From NCBI GenBank assembly GCA_031308135.1, contig JAHLJT010003656.1, positions 52,516,327-52,580,326 on the forward strand: a DNA stretch of 64,000 nucleotides, given 5' to 3'. The notes beneath the pieces were generated by a model. It had not been told where the DNA came from. It saw only the letters and a list, made by a program, of their open reading frames with translations, and did not search any database. This DNA comes from Acheta domesticus (lineage: Eukaryota; Arthropoda; Insecta; Orthoptera; Gryllidae). Positions 1 to 10,220 of the stretch are shown here, one piece after another; the first letter of the stretch is position 1; each line of letters opens with the position of its first letter. The translations under genes and the position numbers were made by a program.

Positions 1-590
1 CTGCAATGAAAAATCTCTGAAGTTGATTAAATGTTTTTGCTACCTTCTCTTTGTGGTTTGATAAGAATAAATACAGTGACACTCCTGCACCCATTTACTG
101 TAATCCTGGGAGACAATGATCTTTTCAACTTTTCTTTAAATGTATGCCAGGTAATTTCAGTAGCAGGTAACAAAAATGTAAAATGTATTACATTTTACAA
201 TGTAAATGGTTTATTTTCACTCTTGCATCGAAAGATAAGATCAGTGACTTGGATAGCAGTGGGGAAAGCGAGCGGTGTGAGGAACAGGAACTCGGAAGAA
301 GTAAACTGGAAACTAAAAATCTCTTTTCACTGCTTGTGGCACCCACAATCTGTTGTGCCTTTCCCACTTATAATTTGCTTACATATCACTTTGCTGGAAA
401 ATGCAAACACTGGTCGAAAAACGAAGTGTTCTGTTGAGACTCAACCAACTTAAATGCAGGTTTTGTAAAAGAGTAAATACAACTAAATCAGGGTTGGAAA
501 TGCATTCTTCTTATGGCAGCATTTTCAAGATCAGAAGTATTTTACCTTAAAATAGGGTTTCACTGAATTAGGGATTTGTGTGCCTTGCAG
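1..590 (+). other. Arp8 intron or upstream exon region, unresolved
   Basis: This stretch lies directly 5' of a confident Arp8 exon. An acidic stretch at about 229-300 (SKDKISDLDSSGESERCEEQ in one frame) is followed by a GT at 301 and resembles the low-complexity acidic segment that precedes the C-terminal actin-fold part of Arp8. The frame that gives this peptide would leave the exon in phase 1, whereas the exon at 591 starts in phase 0. I therefore do not call it an exon. A second donor-like CAG|GTAATT lies at 150/151. The rest looks intronic. Confidence 0.3.
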
Positions 591-828
591 CGGCGGGGAC
601 CCAAGGAGGCACTGGAACCCCTTGCTGGAGGAGCTGCTGACATGGAGGGCGCAGGGCTGGATATCAGTGGTGTCGGAGGGCCTGGTGGTGATGAAGACAT
701 TGTGGTCGATGCCATTGACGTGGCAGCGCCGGCTGGAGGCAGGGATGTGGAGGCTAAAGACTTCCTCCTGGGGCCAGGTCAAATCCTGGGTCTTGACCAG
801 GCAGTGCTGCAGAGCATAGACAGATGTC
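591..828 (+). CDS. Arp8: Arp8 (actin-related protein 8), antepenultimate coding exon
   Basis: Internal exon of a nuclear actin-related protein that is a subunit of the INO80 chromatin-remodelling complex. A pyrimidine-poor but canonical acceptor (CCTTGCAG at 583-590) precedes it and a strong donor GTAAGT follows at 829. The 79 codons read in phase 0 and end in phase 1. The first two thirds are a Gly/Asp/Ala-rich acidic segment, which is variable in Arp8 proteins. The end, QILGLDQAVLQSIDRC, matches the conserved 'LGLDxAxLxSIDxC' block just before the last actin-fold subdomain. The first in-frame base is set by the splice site, not by an initiator codon. The reading continues across a 10.5 kb intron into the exon at 11329. 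Identification rests on remembered family sequence, not on a search. Confidence 0.88.
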
Positions 829-1649
829 GTAAGTAATTCTGAAGATTATTGAACGAATTAAGTGGAGTGATAAGTGGTATCTTGCTCTGGAACTATGTTT
901 AGAACTGCAGTTGATCCACACGAAACATTTTATTAAATAGGCTTTCAAAATATTAAAATAGAGTCCTTGTTCCCTTCACCATTAAATTATTTTATACATA
1001 CACTCTATTCATTCATCTGATAAGCATGTTTGTCCTCTAAGACAACAGTCTTCAAAAGGAGATTATGTGAGATAGCAAAATGTCTGGTACAGTTTTTAAA
1101 TTCAAAGTTTATATTGAAAAAATAGATATCTTTCATTGTAGGAATGTTTTGTCTCTTACATACAGGTCATTCCACATCAAATCAAACAAATTTAAGAAAC
1201 ATTAGATCTTGATGTTCCGGATTTTTTGTATGAAGAGTTTTTGATATGAGAGGTTTGATATTTTTTTCTGTGAAGAGTATAAGTAGAAATATAAAACCCA
1301 TGTTCTTCATTTCTTCCCAAACATTATTTTTTGAGATTACATTAATCCTCGACTGGCATGGTGAATATTTGTCGCATAATCAGCGTCGTGGTGATATTTT
1401 GACCCCGTATCGTTTTTTCATTTCATTATGAAAATTTGTAATGCAATTGAACTATTTTTGTTTAATCACATTTTTATAGGAGTTTCAAAATCATTTATAT
1501 AAAATTATTCGTATTTAATATATTTTTTACTTAACCGAACAATAATTAACTTTTTTGTGACATTACTGATAAATATTCATAAAGCCATATTTTTACCTGT
1601 ACATTTTTGAAGCCAGTATTATCATTTCCTGATGTACATATTTAGCAAT

Positions 1650-2130
1650 AAAGTATAAACATTATTGCAAATATAGACTTATTATCACTCCTTACAAATG
1701 TTTGCCTGACTTTCATGACACATTGAGCGGCAACATGTATCACAATTTTGTTTTTCAGTCATTTTTTCATGACATATATTGCGTACCGCTTCCTTTTCCT
1801 GGCTTGTGAATTACATCTAGCACCAGGAATAAATTTCTTCAGTGTTCTTGAAATAATTCCACGAAGCTCTGTAGGTAGCTGCACATTCAAGAGTCTGACA
1901 TTCATACGAGGTTCGGCAAGATGATGTGCCAGCATCGTCAAGAATTCTTCCCTTCACTAGCATTCCTGTTTTGTATGTCTTCAGTGTCACTATAATCACT
2001 CTCTACTTCTTCTAAGCATTTAGAGATAGCGATATCATGGTCCACGTCAGCCCAAAATACAGTTTTCAATGAAGATGCCGTTTCAAACATAGTTGCATAA
2101 CTGGCATGGTGATGCCACTGTGACCCCTAC
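1650..2130 (-). pseudogene. Transposase C-terminal remnant, possibly piggyBac-type
   Basis: On the minus strand, from about 2092 down, one frame reads MFETASSLKTVFWADVDHDI and continues through an acidic SDYSDTEDIQ stretch. After a frameshift near 1945 it reads LAEPRMNVRLLNVQLPTELR, then IPGARC. A further shift gives a Cys/His-rich tail with CDTCCRSMCHE. The order 'LPxELR... basic linker... Cys-rich tail' resembles the C-terminus of piggyBac-type transposases with their zinc-binding end. The reading needs at least two frameshifts, so it is a dead copy. It could be the coding relic of the element whose ends are the CATTCCAC motifs. Confidence 0.35.
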
Positions 2131-2906
2131 AAATTTTTCACTCATGACACTGCAAAAAAAACTGCATGAAATTCAACAGTGCTTCTCAAATCAAACGATA
2201 AGCCTGTTATTTGAAGGTAAACAGCATACCAATGTCTCATTTGAAAAATAGAAAGGATATCCAACTTCAAAATTCAAGTGGGATCAAAAAAGCACTACAA
2301 TGCCAGTTGCGGGTTAATTTTCAAAATTTTTGAAAAAATTCTTGCATTGCTAAAGTTAATCATTTTTAACTTGTAATTGTGACAGAAATTTAATATTAGC
2401 AATATTATAGAACAAACGATGCTCTTTCATTTGATGTGTGTTAAATTCATTAAAGTTTTTTAAATATAATTTTTTGACCTATTTTATTTTTATTTTTTTA
2501 ATTTCTCCCAAAAATTGACAGTTTAAAAATTTGAAAAAAATACTATTGTTATCTGAAAAGTTCTACCACTCAAGTCACTATTCAAGTACATTCCAATCAG
2601 CAGTAGACGATTACCATCAATATACTTTCACAGAGCAATAAACAGAAGCATCCCTTCACATTTTATTATGTGCCTTATATGTACATATGACTTTCATAGC
2701 TGATTAAATTCAAATTAAAAAGTGTTGAACCAATTCAATTTAGTATTAAACAGACAAAATATTTATACGAATAAGAGTATGTGATACAATGAATCAAATC
2801 AATACAGTTATTTCTTTTACTTCTCTTTACAGAGAATATTGTTAATTGACCTTTTCATAAAGAAATGAAACTATGTAATTTCTCTGTGCCTTCTACTTTT
2901 TTAAAA

Positions 2907-2909
<3 letters not shown>

Positions 2910-2943
<34 letters not shown>

Positions 2944-2944
2944 A
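2910..2944. repeat. (ATT)n microsatellite
   Basis: About eleven uninterrupted ATT triplets in the Arp8 intron. Confidence 0.95.
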
Positions 2945-3340
2945 TATTGTTGTTGCAATATCCTCTTTCTTAATATTCAGCATTGCTAAAAATATAAAGT
3001 TAATGTTCTTTATCATCAGCCCACTTAAAGAACTTCTGGGGTAAATTAATAGGTTCCTGTCAGAATTGAAGGTTAGCTTTTATTAAGAATATTATAGTTG
3101 CCAGACCTCACACTACATCGCAAGGTCCCTTGCCATAAACTTTGCAAAGCAAAGAAATGCTATTCAGCACTCACATTGAAGACGTCTCTGTAGAAGCATA
3201 AATTTGCATTGTTTCGTAATAGTAGGTACTGACCCCATCTGAAAAATGTGTCTAACACCCTCTTAAACTTACTTGAGAAGTGTTATGCGCTTACTCTGAA
3301 AAGGGTGAATTGAATTAATGTCATGTTTCAGATATCCAGG

Positions 3341-3432
3341 TTTTTTCTTTTTTTCCCTCTTTCTTTTTTTCTTCTTTTTTCCTTTTGCTTTTTCCTTTTT
3401 TCTTTTTTTTCTCCTTTTCTTTTCTTTTTCTG
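3341..3432. repeat. Polypyrimidine (T/C) tract
   Basis: About 90 bases of almost pure T with scattered C on the + strand, immediately upstream of the recognisable LINE sequence. It may mark the junction with the 5'-truncated LINE. The apparent Phe/Lys-rich reading frames across it are low-complexity artefacts. Confidence 0.85.
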
Positions 3433-3474
3433 TGAAGTTTAACACAAAAGAATGCAGAGTAGCTAAGACATTAA

Positions 3475-3723
3475 TTGAAACTGCTTCTGAGAGGCACACA
3501 TGTTAAATTGTTTGAGCTAAACTTTCTCTCAGAAAAACACTTCACCCGACATGGTCTTCACCTGAACCTTGTCGGAAAACATGCACTCGGTAGTGAGCTT
3601 GCAAAACACATCATTTCACAAACTTGGCAGTGTCCTGCCCAAGACCCAGCCCCACCCACATCTCCTAGTTCTCTTCCATCCTATGGGATCTCTTTGGACC
3701 CAATTACCCCTACCCCAACCTAA
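3475..3723 (+). pseudogene. LINE ORF1 3' end, SGNH-esterase-like motif
   Basis: The frame reads LSEKHFTRHGLHLNLVGKHA, which matches the C-terminal 'DGLHLN..GK' signature of the esterase-like ORF1 proteins carried by many CR1-type LINEs. The acidic residue usually found before GLHLN is His here. A Pro/Ser/Thr-rich tail follows to the stop at 3721-3723. The upstream part is missing, which fits a 5'-truncated LINE copy. Orientation and spacing to the endonuclease that starts near 3882 agree with a bicistronic LINE. Confidence 0.55.
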
Positions 3724-4452
3724 TCCATGTATTACATCTCCCACTATTCATTCCTCTACATCTGTCACCTCTTGTCACTGCTGGGACACGATACTTCCGA
3801 AGACCGTGCACTCGAGGTAAAAATGAAATAAATAAGTAGCAACTACAGTCAGATGCAGCAGAAAAACATCCATATAGGTACATGCAAAAGATTCGAATAA
3901 TGCATCATAATGTGCAATCTCTTTCAAATAAAATTGAATTTATCGAGGCAGCATTACAATATGATCTAAGACAAATAGATGTTTTTTGCTTTACAGAACA
4001 TTGGTTGTCTCAAAATGATATAAACACACTCCAAATTCCTAGCTTTTACCTTGCAGGATCGTATTGTAGAGCGAGGGAATCAAATAAGGGCCCTGCTTAC
4101 GGAGGTTTGTGTATTTACACAGGGTTGGGCAAAATACTTGAAAAATGTATTTCAGATACAAAATACAAAATACTTCGCCAAAAGTATTTTAGATACAAAA
4201 TACAAAATACTTTCATAAAAGTATTTTAGATACAAAATACAAAATAGTATTTTAAAATACTTTTGAAAATACAAAATACAACCAACGGTGTTTTACACAT
4301 AATAACTTCTATCCTATTTTTTTCCCTTTTCACGTTCAAAATTCACATTTAAAATCACATCACATTTAAAATGTTATTATTAAAAAATATATAACAATCT
4401 TTATACAAAAATGTTTCAAATGAAATTTTCAACCCTTTTCAGGTATCAGTGT

Positions 4453-4610
4453 GGGGTCATCCATAAATTACGTGAAGCGTAATTAAGGGGGGAGGGAGGG
4501 GGTCTGAGGCAGCGTTACGCTGCGTTACATAGAGATAGGGAAGTGCGTTACAAGGGGGCAGGGGGTATTGAAAATACTCGAAATTTGCGTTACGTTATTT
4601 AGAAGGCCCC
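4453..4610. mobile_element. Nested MITE, 158 bp
   Basis: Ends read GGGGTCATCCATAAATTACG and, inward from the right, GGGGCCTTCTAAATAACGTA, an imperfect terminal inverted repeat. Flanks TATCAGTG and TATCATTG suggest an 8-bp target duplication with one change if one terminal base is left outside the stated span. The internal GCGTTAC repeats are typical of this CATCCATAAATTACG-ended repeat type. Confidence 0.55.
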
Positions 4611-4611
4611 T

Positions 4612-4797
4612 ATCATTGGTGATGTATGTTCATATTTTAAGTCTGAAAGGCATCTTGTCCATGCTAAGAAGCGAAGGAGTACAAAGATATCACCATGAGT
4701 TCTTGGGAGGTGATAGTTTGGGACAAATATTGCAAAATATAGACAATTAACTAAGGTGCCTTTCAGACTTAAAGTATGAACATACATCACAAATGAT
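4612..4797. repeat. Hairpin element with 40-bp arms
   Basis: The arm at 4612-4651 and the arm at 4758-4797 are reverse complements with about two mismatches, separated by a 106-bp spacer. The segment abuts the preceding MITE inside the hAT element and is probably another foldback or MITE insertion. Confidence 0.8.
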
Positions 4798-5445
4798 ATG
4801 GATATCTGATGAATACCGCGGATTTTTAGGTTTTAAAATATGCATTTTAGGTGCCTACAATAGGTTCTTTCAGCATCTGTTAGGCTTTTTAAATGGTAGA
4901 ACAGGCACTAATAAAACTCGTAACTTACAAGAAAACTCACTTTTTGACCATTTATTATATTTCTCAAAGATAACATAAATCAATATTACGTAGAATCAGT
5001 ATTTAACATTTTGCGATAATACTATTTAACAAGTTTAGTAGTTAGAATTATTTCTACCGTATTTTGCCTCACAATAAATTACTAATACATTCTTCTAAGT
5101 TTTCAAGAGAAAATGAATGTTTCTTATCGGTCAAGATCACTTTGCTTTCGGGGAAATTCAATCGCTTTATCTTAGAAACGGAGGCAGCTTCTCCACGAAG
5201 TCAGAAAGTAGTGGCGTGGAGACTTTTATCGCTAGATCCTTGTCCGGTATATTCATTTCTCGCGCTCTTACAGGTGACAAAATGAGACAAGGGGATAAAA
5301 AGGTAAAAGAGGACGAATACAATTTAGGTTGTTAAAAATGACTTAAAATTAATAACATCCTTGTCTGTTGTGCCGACAAAGAAGAAAAAGGTAAAAGGAG
5401 CCATAGACAAAAGAAGTTAAGCAAAATAGTCTCGTTTTAGGTTCT

Positions 5446-5702
5446 TATACTGCGATTTTTGTAGGAAGAGCTCTGAAAATAACTCAAATCCCATCTTCGC
5501 GATGGAATATGTCACGGCATTTCGCGTCTTTTCTCGGTCTTGCCGGTAGAAGTCGCATGATCGCAAGCACTGCTTCATACGGTCGCGATCGTGCGAAATC
5601 TAGCGGAACGACTGTGAATGATACGAAATGCCGTGACATATTCCATCGCGAAGATGGGATTTGAGTTATCTTGAGAGCTCTTCCTACAAAAATCGCAGTA
5701 TA
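5446..5702. mobile_element. Foldback MITE with arms of about 75 bp
   Basis: Left arm 5446-5522 (starting TATACTGCGATTTTTGTAGG) and right arm 5626-5702 are nearly perfect reverse complements around a GC-richer loop containing GATCGCGAC-type motifs. TATA lies at both outer ends, which would suit a TA-targeting (Tc1/mariner-like) MITE. It sits inside the hAT element. Confidence 0.75.
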
Positions 5703-6955
5703 AATGTAGAATAGGTACGAATATGCATTAATATTAAAATAGGCTCTTTTAGGTGCTACAAAATTGACGGTTTTAGTTCAAATAAACCTAAAATGTACAT
5801 ACAAAGCTTCATTTAGTACAAGGTACTCAGGAAAAAATAGATTTTTACCTAAATATACCATAACGAAATATCAGCTCGTAAAAACACCGCAAGCACAAGT
5901 TTTTAATCACTGCGCACAACAACAGGGCCTCCAGGCACACACATCGGCAGCACTCGTTCTGGCACGCGGAGCCTGCTCTCCGAGAAATTGAATCGGAGCT
6001 CGCGATTACAACCACGGTGTAAGAAATATATATTACACCGTGATAACAGCGCTCCTCCGGTTATCTCCGGTTGAACCGACGACGGGGGGAAAACGTAATC
6101 GGAGAAACTGGAGGTCCGGCTTCACTCGTCCACGTGGCGGGACTCTCTCCATTTACTTGCCCAATGAATGTTTGTTAATCAAAAAGTATTTTTGTATTTT
6201 GAAAATACAAAATACTGTCAGAAAGTATTTTCGATACAAATACAAAATACATGTTTAAATATGTATTTTCGATACAAAATACAAACTACAAAAGTATCGA
6301 AAATACGTATTTTAAATACAAGTATTTTCGATACTGCCCAACTCTGTATTTACATTAGAAATTATATTGATTCTACCTTCTTGTCAGAATTCAATTTATA
6401 TGCAATTGAAAAAGTTTTTGAAACAACAGTAGTGCATCTCACTACGCTCAAAATTATCTTACTTTGCATTTACAGAGCGAGCTTTAGATTATTTCACTTT
6501 CTTGGAAAATCTAGAGATAATTCTGAACAAAATTAGTAAACTCTCTTCTAAATCCATTGTTCTATGTGGAGATTTCAATATTGATTTTCTGAGCGAATCT
6601 CATGAAAAAGAGCAGTTTCTCAATTTACCTCATTCTTTTAATTTAGATATTACAGTGAGTGTACCTACACGGAATACGCTTAAATCACAAAAAGCATTAG
6701 ATCAAATTATAATTAACAAAACCACAACTACATATGAAATAATAACGAATAATCTAGGTTACAGTGACCACAATGCACAGATTCTTACAATTACTAAGAA
6801 CATAAACATTGACACAATAAATAGTACACGCATGTGCAGAGCATTCACTGAAGTTAATATAAAATTATTTACGGACTACTTGATGAAGGAATCATGGGAC
6901 GCAGTTTATAACGCTGTTGACACAAATGAAAAATATAATTTATTTTTCTCCTAGC

Positions 6956-8989
6956 TTTCAATTCATTTTAACGCGTGCTTTCCTCTTAAAAAGAGAAAAT
7001 TAAACATTTCAAGCAAAAGTAATACTTGGATCACACGAGGAATTAGAACATCGTGTAAAAACAAACGTACGCTTTACTTTATTTCTAAACAACATAACGT
7101 ATCAACCGGTTTCCATATATACTTCCGAGAATCCAAAAGAATTTTAAGAAAAGTAATAGTTCAGGCAAAAATAATGAAAAATAGTCGGGACATTTTGAGC
7201 GCCAGTAACAAAACTAAAGCAATGTGGGATATCGTAAAAAATACAACCACATCATCTCGATACCTTGTAGAGAATGTTATTTTAAAGGATAATGAATGAG
7301 AAATGAGTAATCCGGAAAAAGTTGCCAATCTCTTCAACAAACACTTTTCTATAATTGCGTCTGATCTCACGAAGGGATTAAAACCACAAAATTCAACATC
7401 TTACACTTCCCAAAAATTTCTGATACGATGTTTATTTCCGAAACTTCTCCCAACGAAATCCTCAGAATAGTCAGTAAACTAAAAAATAAATATTCATCTG
7501 GTTTAGATGAATTTCCGGATTGTTTATTAAAAACTTGTGCACCTGCCTTTATACATCCGTTAATTCACATTTTCAATGCTTCTTTATGTACAGGAATATT
7601 TAAAGATATTTTCAAAACAGCAAAAATTAAGCCACTTTTTAAAAAAGGGAACAAAAATGATATTCAAAATTACCGGCCAATTTCTCTTTTGTCAGTTTTC
7701 TCAAAAATATTAGAGAGGCTTTTCTACTTACGAATGGAAACTTTTCTCAGGAAAAACAAAGCGTTTTCAGACTCACAACACGGTTTTAGAAAATCAAAAT
7801 CTACGGAAACTGCCATTTTTTCTTTTCTCAAAGATGTTGCTTCATCAGTAGACCAAAATGAAGTACCCATTGGAATATTCTTAGATCTTTCAAAAGCTTT
7901 AGATGTTATTGACCATAACATCTTGCTCTCAAAATTACCTTCGTATGGAATTCGTGGTATTGCCCTAGATTGGATAACTTCGTACCTTACACATCGGACT
8001 CAAAGAGTAGAAATACCATACTGGCATGAAAGGACATTACATACTTATATTTCCAATTCTTTGTCAATTGAGCATGGGGTTCTGCAAGGTTCGATCTTTC
8101 GTCGTATTCTCTTTGTGTTATATGTAAACGATATGCCCTCGTCTATTAAATATGGAAGAACAGTTCTGTTTGCTGATGACACGAATGTTCTTTGCAAAAA
8201 AGAAGCAGTAAATAGTACAATTTCAGAAGTTTCAAATTGGTTTAATAATAACAAATTAATTGTTAACAAAAGAAAAACTGTTTCAAATCCTTTTTGCATT
8301 TCAAATCAGAAATCGCATGTTCCATTGAAAATGAACAATATGCAATTAGCTGATGTTGTGGCAACAAAATTTTTAGGTCTTTCAATTCAATCAAACCTCA
8401 AATGGAATGTACTTATAACAGAATTAAACACTAAATTAAGTTCATTATGCTACGCATTCAGAATTCTTTTAAATTCTGTCAGCCTTCATGCAGCTCGTTG
8501 GTTTATTTTGCAAATGTACATTCCCGCCTGAGATATGGCATAATATTCTGGGGAAGCTCATCCTGCAGTATTCAGACCTTCAGATTGCAAAAGAAAATTA
8601 TTCGAAAAATGAAAAAATGCCTTCTACATGATCCCTGCAAGCCTCTTTTCATTGAGCTGGGAATCTTACCATTGCCTTGTCTATTTATTTATGAATCTGT
8701 AATATTTGTCAAAAATGACCTACTTAACGGAGGGAACATATTTTCATGCAATATTGATATTTATAATTACAACACACGCCGTAGAAGTCATGTGCATCAA
8801 GTGTCAGTATCAACAGCTCAGTACCAGAAATCAACATACAATACATGTACGTTACTTTACAACGCATTGCCAGATGACATAAAACAATTAAAGTCGGTAC
8901 ACAAATTTAAGTTAAAAGTAAAATCTTTTCTGCTGCAAAACTGTTTCTATACAATTAGAGACTATACTGATCGTGAAAAAGAAAAATAA
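6956..8989 (+). pseudogene. LINE reverse transcriptase and C-terminal region, frameshifted
   Basis: The linker (6956-7400) reads TWITRGIRTSCKNKRTLYF, then FNKHFSIIASD, in a frame broken by a stop near 7297. The RT core at 7428-8531 shows KPLFKKGNKNDIQNYRPISL (fingers), SQHGFRKSKSTETAI, GIFLDLSKALDVIDHNIL (motif A, Asp kept), HGVLQGS (motif B) and LFADDTNVL (motif C, FADD at 8169-8180). The motif B flank is altered (GSIFRRILF where GSILGPILF is usual). After a frameshift near 8500 the thumb and tail region continues as HSRLRYGIIFWGSS and ends KSFLLQNCFYT. The catalytic residues remain, but the element cannot make one protein. Confidence 0.9.
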
Positions 8990-9352
8990 TGTTTATTGTA
9001 ACAAAACAAAGATATATAATGAATTAGTTTACGTTTGCATTGTATACATTTAAAAAAAATATTTAATACGTCTATAACAAGTCATGTACTTCAGCTTCTG
9101 GATCAATGACCCCCATCTCGATCAGGTTTTTGTCCAGTTTCCCTGATCCATTGAGCAAATGCTGAGATGGCCCCTTGTTTTGCTTCTGAACATAAATGTA
9201 GCTTTACTGTGCACACGCTTTGTTGTGCCTCCTTTTGCTTGTAGTTCATTTACCGTTAAAATTGATTTTCTGTAACTCGGGAACAAACATTTTTCAAATA
9301 TTTTTATGTTTCTAAAATAAGTATTTTCTAAATATTTTTTTTTCTGGCCCTC

Positions 9353-9958
9353 AAGAAAATGTGCGTAGATAAATCTCTTTCCCCACACGTCATATACAGT
9401 TTTTACTGTATTTTGACATATAAATAAATAATTTCACAGCAATCTCTGAATTATATCTTCAAGTACGAAAGAATAATTTTTTTTAAATAACACACTGGAC
9501 AATGAAAATTCCCAGTGTCAAATTTTATTTTTGTCTTGTGGAGAGAGCAGAATGCAGCAAACAATGGGCGAAGACAACAGAAGAAACAGAAGACGATCTT
9601 ACTTAGTCAGTTTCTTTATTACTCGTAACATGTGATACGTTAGGGTGACTGGAATCAGCTGTGCTTAATTCATCATTGTCATTGCCCATCATATTTGCGA
9701 CATTAGCAATTATGGTCAATTCTCACTTTTCTGAAAAACCTTCACTTGTCACAAGAAGGAATTTTGAGAACTAGTTTTTCCAGTAATTAACTTTTGACAG
9801 CAGTCAGTATTCGACCTCTCAAGAATGTTGGGAAAGGATTGTGGAACTTCAGAAAATGTGCGCTAATAATCTTCCCCCCCCCCCCCATACGTCATGTACA
9901 GTTTTCACTGTTTTTTGACCAAATAAATCAAATTAAATCACACACCGCTGGTTATATC
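9353..9958 (+). repeat. Two direct copies of a ~100-bp repeat
   Basis: Segments 9353-9452 and 9851-9958 share the order AGAAAATGTGCG, a C-rich patch, ACGTCAT(A/G)TACAGTTTT, ACTGT, TTTTGAC and AAATAAAT, and end in TTATATCT. A 13-base poly-C run (about 9872-9886) marks the second copy. Between and around them I see no gene. Confidence 0.6.
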
Positions 9959-9982
9959 TACCTAAAAGTACACTTCTTCTGC

Positions 9983-10220
9983 AATTGAAGGGCTTAGTGC
10001 TTGAAGGTGTTAACTCAATTTTTAGTTTTGACGTCGAAACAACTTTTCTATGAGTTTCCTATTTGTTGCTTTGCTACTTTTGATGAAAATTACAATATTT
10101 GACATATGAAAAGGAAATAATTTCCAGTCATATAAAAAAAGTTCCATGCAAGTTTATTACATTTCGGATATCTCCATTGGCCATTTTGTGAGTTAACACC
10201 TTGCACTAAGCCCTTCAATT
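9983..10220. mobile_element. MITE-like element, 238 bp, ~31-bp inverted ends
   Basis: The left end AATTGAAGGGCTTAGTGC followed by GGTGTTAACTC (9983-10016) pairs with the right end GAGTTAACACC...GCACTAAGCCCTTCAATT (10190-10220), apart from a 3-base indel. No coding capacity. Confidence 0.8.

Larger units (their letters stand above)
4120..6346. mobile_element. Non-autonomous hAT element, 2227 bp, TSD TATTTACA
   Basis: Terminal inverted repeats: CAGGGTTGGGCAAAATAC at the left end and, read inward on the minus strand, CAGAGTTGGGCAGTATCG at the right end. The flanks are a perfect 8-bp duplication TATTTACA at 4112-4119 and 6347-6354, as expected for the hAT superfamily. Subterminal regions are arrays of GTATTTT/AAAATAC motifs (4140-4275 and 6185-6335) that could bind transposase. 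No transposase frame is visible. The interior carries at least three smaller inverted-repeat elements. The insertion interrupts the LINE endonuclease and is therefore younger than the LINE. Confidence 0.93.
3882..6954 (+). pseudogene. LINE apurinic-type endonuclease domain, split by hAT insertion
   Basis: N-terminal half at 3882-4119: IMHHNVQSLSNKIEFIEAAL, then FCFTEHWLS, the 'NxxSL' and 'TExWL' blocks of LINE endonucleases. The reading GGLCIYT breaks at the hAT insertion (4120) and resumes at 6355. When the insert and one target copy are discounted, the frame continues as GGLCIYIRNYIDSTF, so the insertion came after LINE integration. A frameshift near 6500 leads into KSIVLCGDFNIDFL (about 6558-6595), the 'xGDFN' catalytic block, and YSDHNAQI near 6760, the 'SDH' catalytic block. 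The main catalytic blocks are therefore still visible in a broken frame. Confidence 0.85.
3475..9060 (+). mobile_element. CR1/Jockey-group non-LTR retrotransposon (LINE), decayed and hAT-interrupted
   Basis: Element in the same orientation as Arp8. From 5' to 3' it holds the end of an ORF1 with a 'GLHLN' esterase-type motif, an apurinic-type endonuclease (from 3882), a linker, a reverse transcriptase (7400-8500) and a C-terminal tail ending at the TAA near 8989. A 2227-bp hAT element splits the endonuclease. Frameshifts near 6500, 6955, 7405 and 8500 and a stop near 7297 show that it is dead. The 5' end is truncated close to the polypyrimidine tract. The 3' end is not sharply defined and lies between about 9000 and 9110. 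Assignment to the CR1/Jockey group, rather than a named clade, is by domain order and RT motifs. Confidence 0.85.

Noticed and set aside
3269..3506. Lys-rich (minus) and Phe-rich (plus) frames
   Set aside because: Translation of a homopolymer-like pyrimidine tract.
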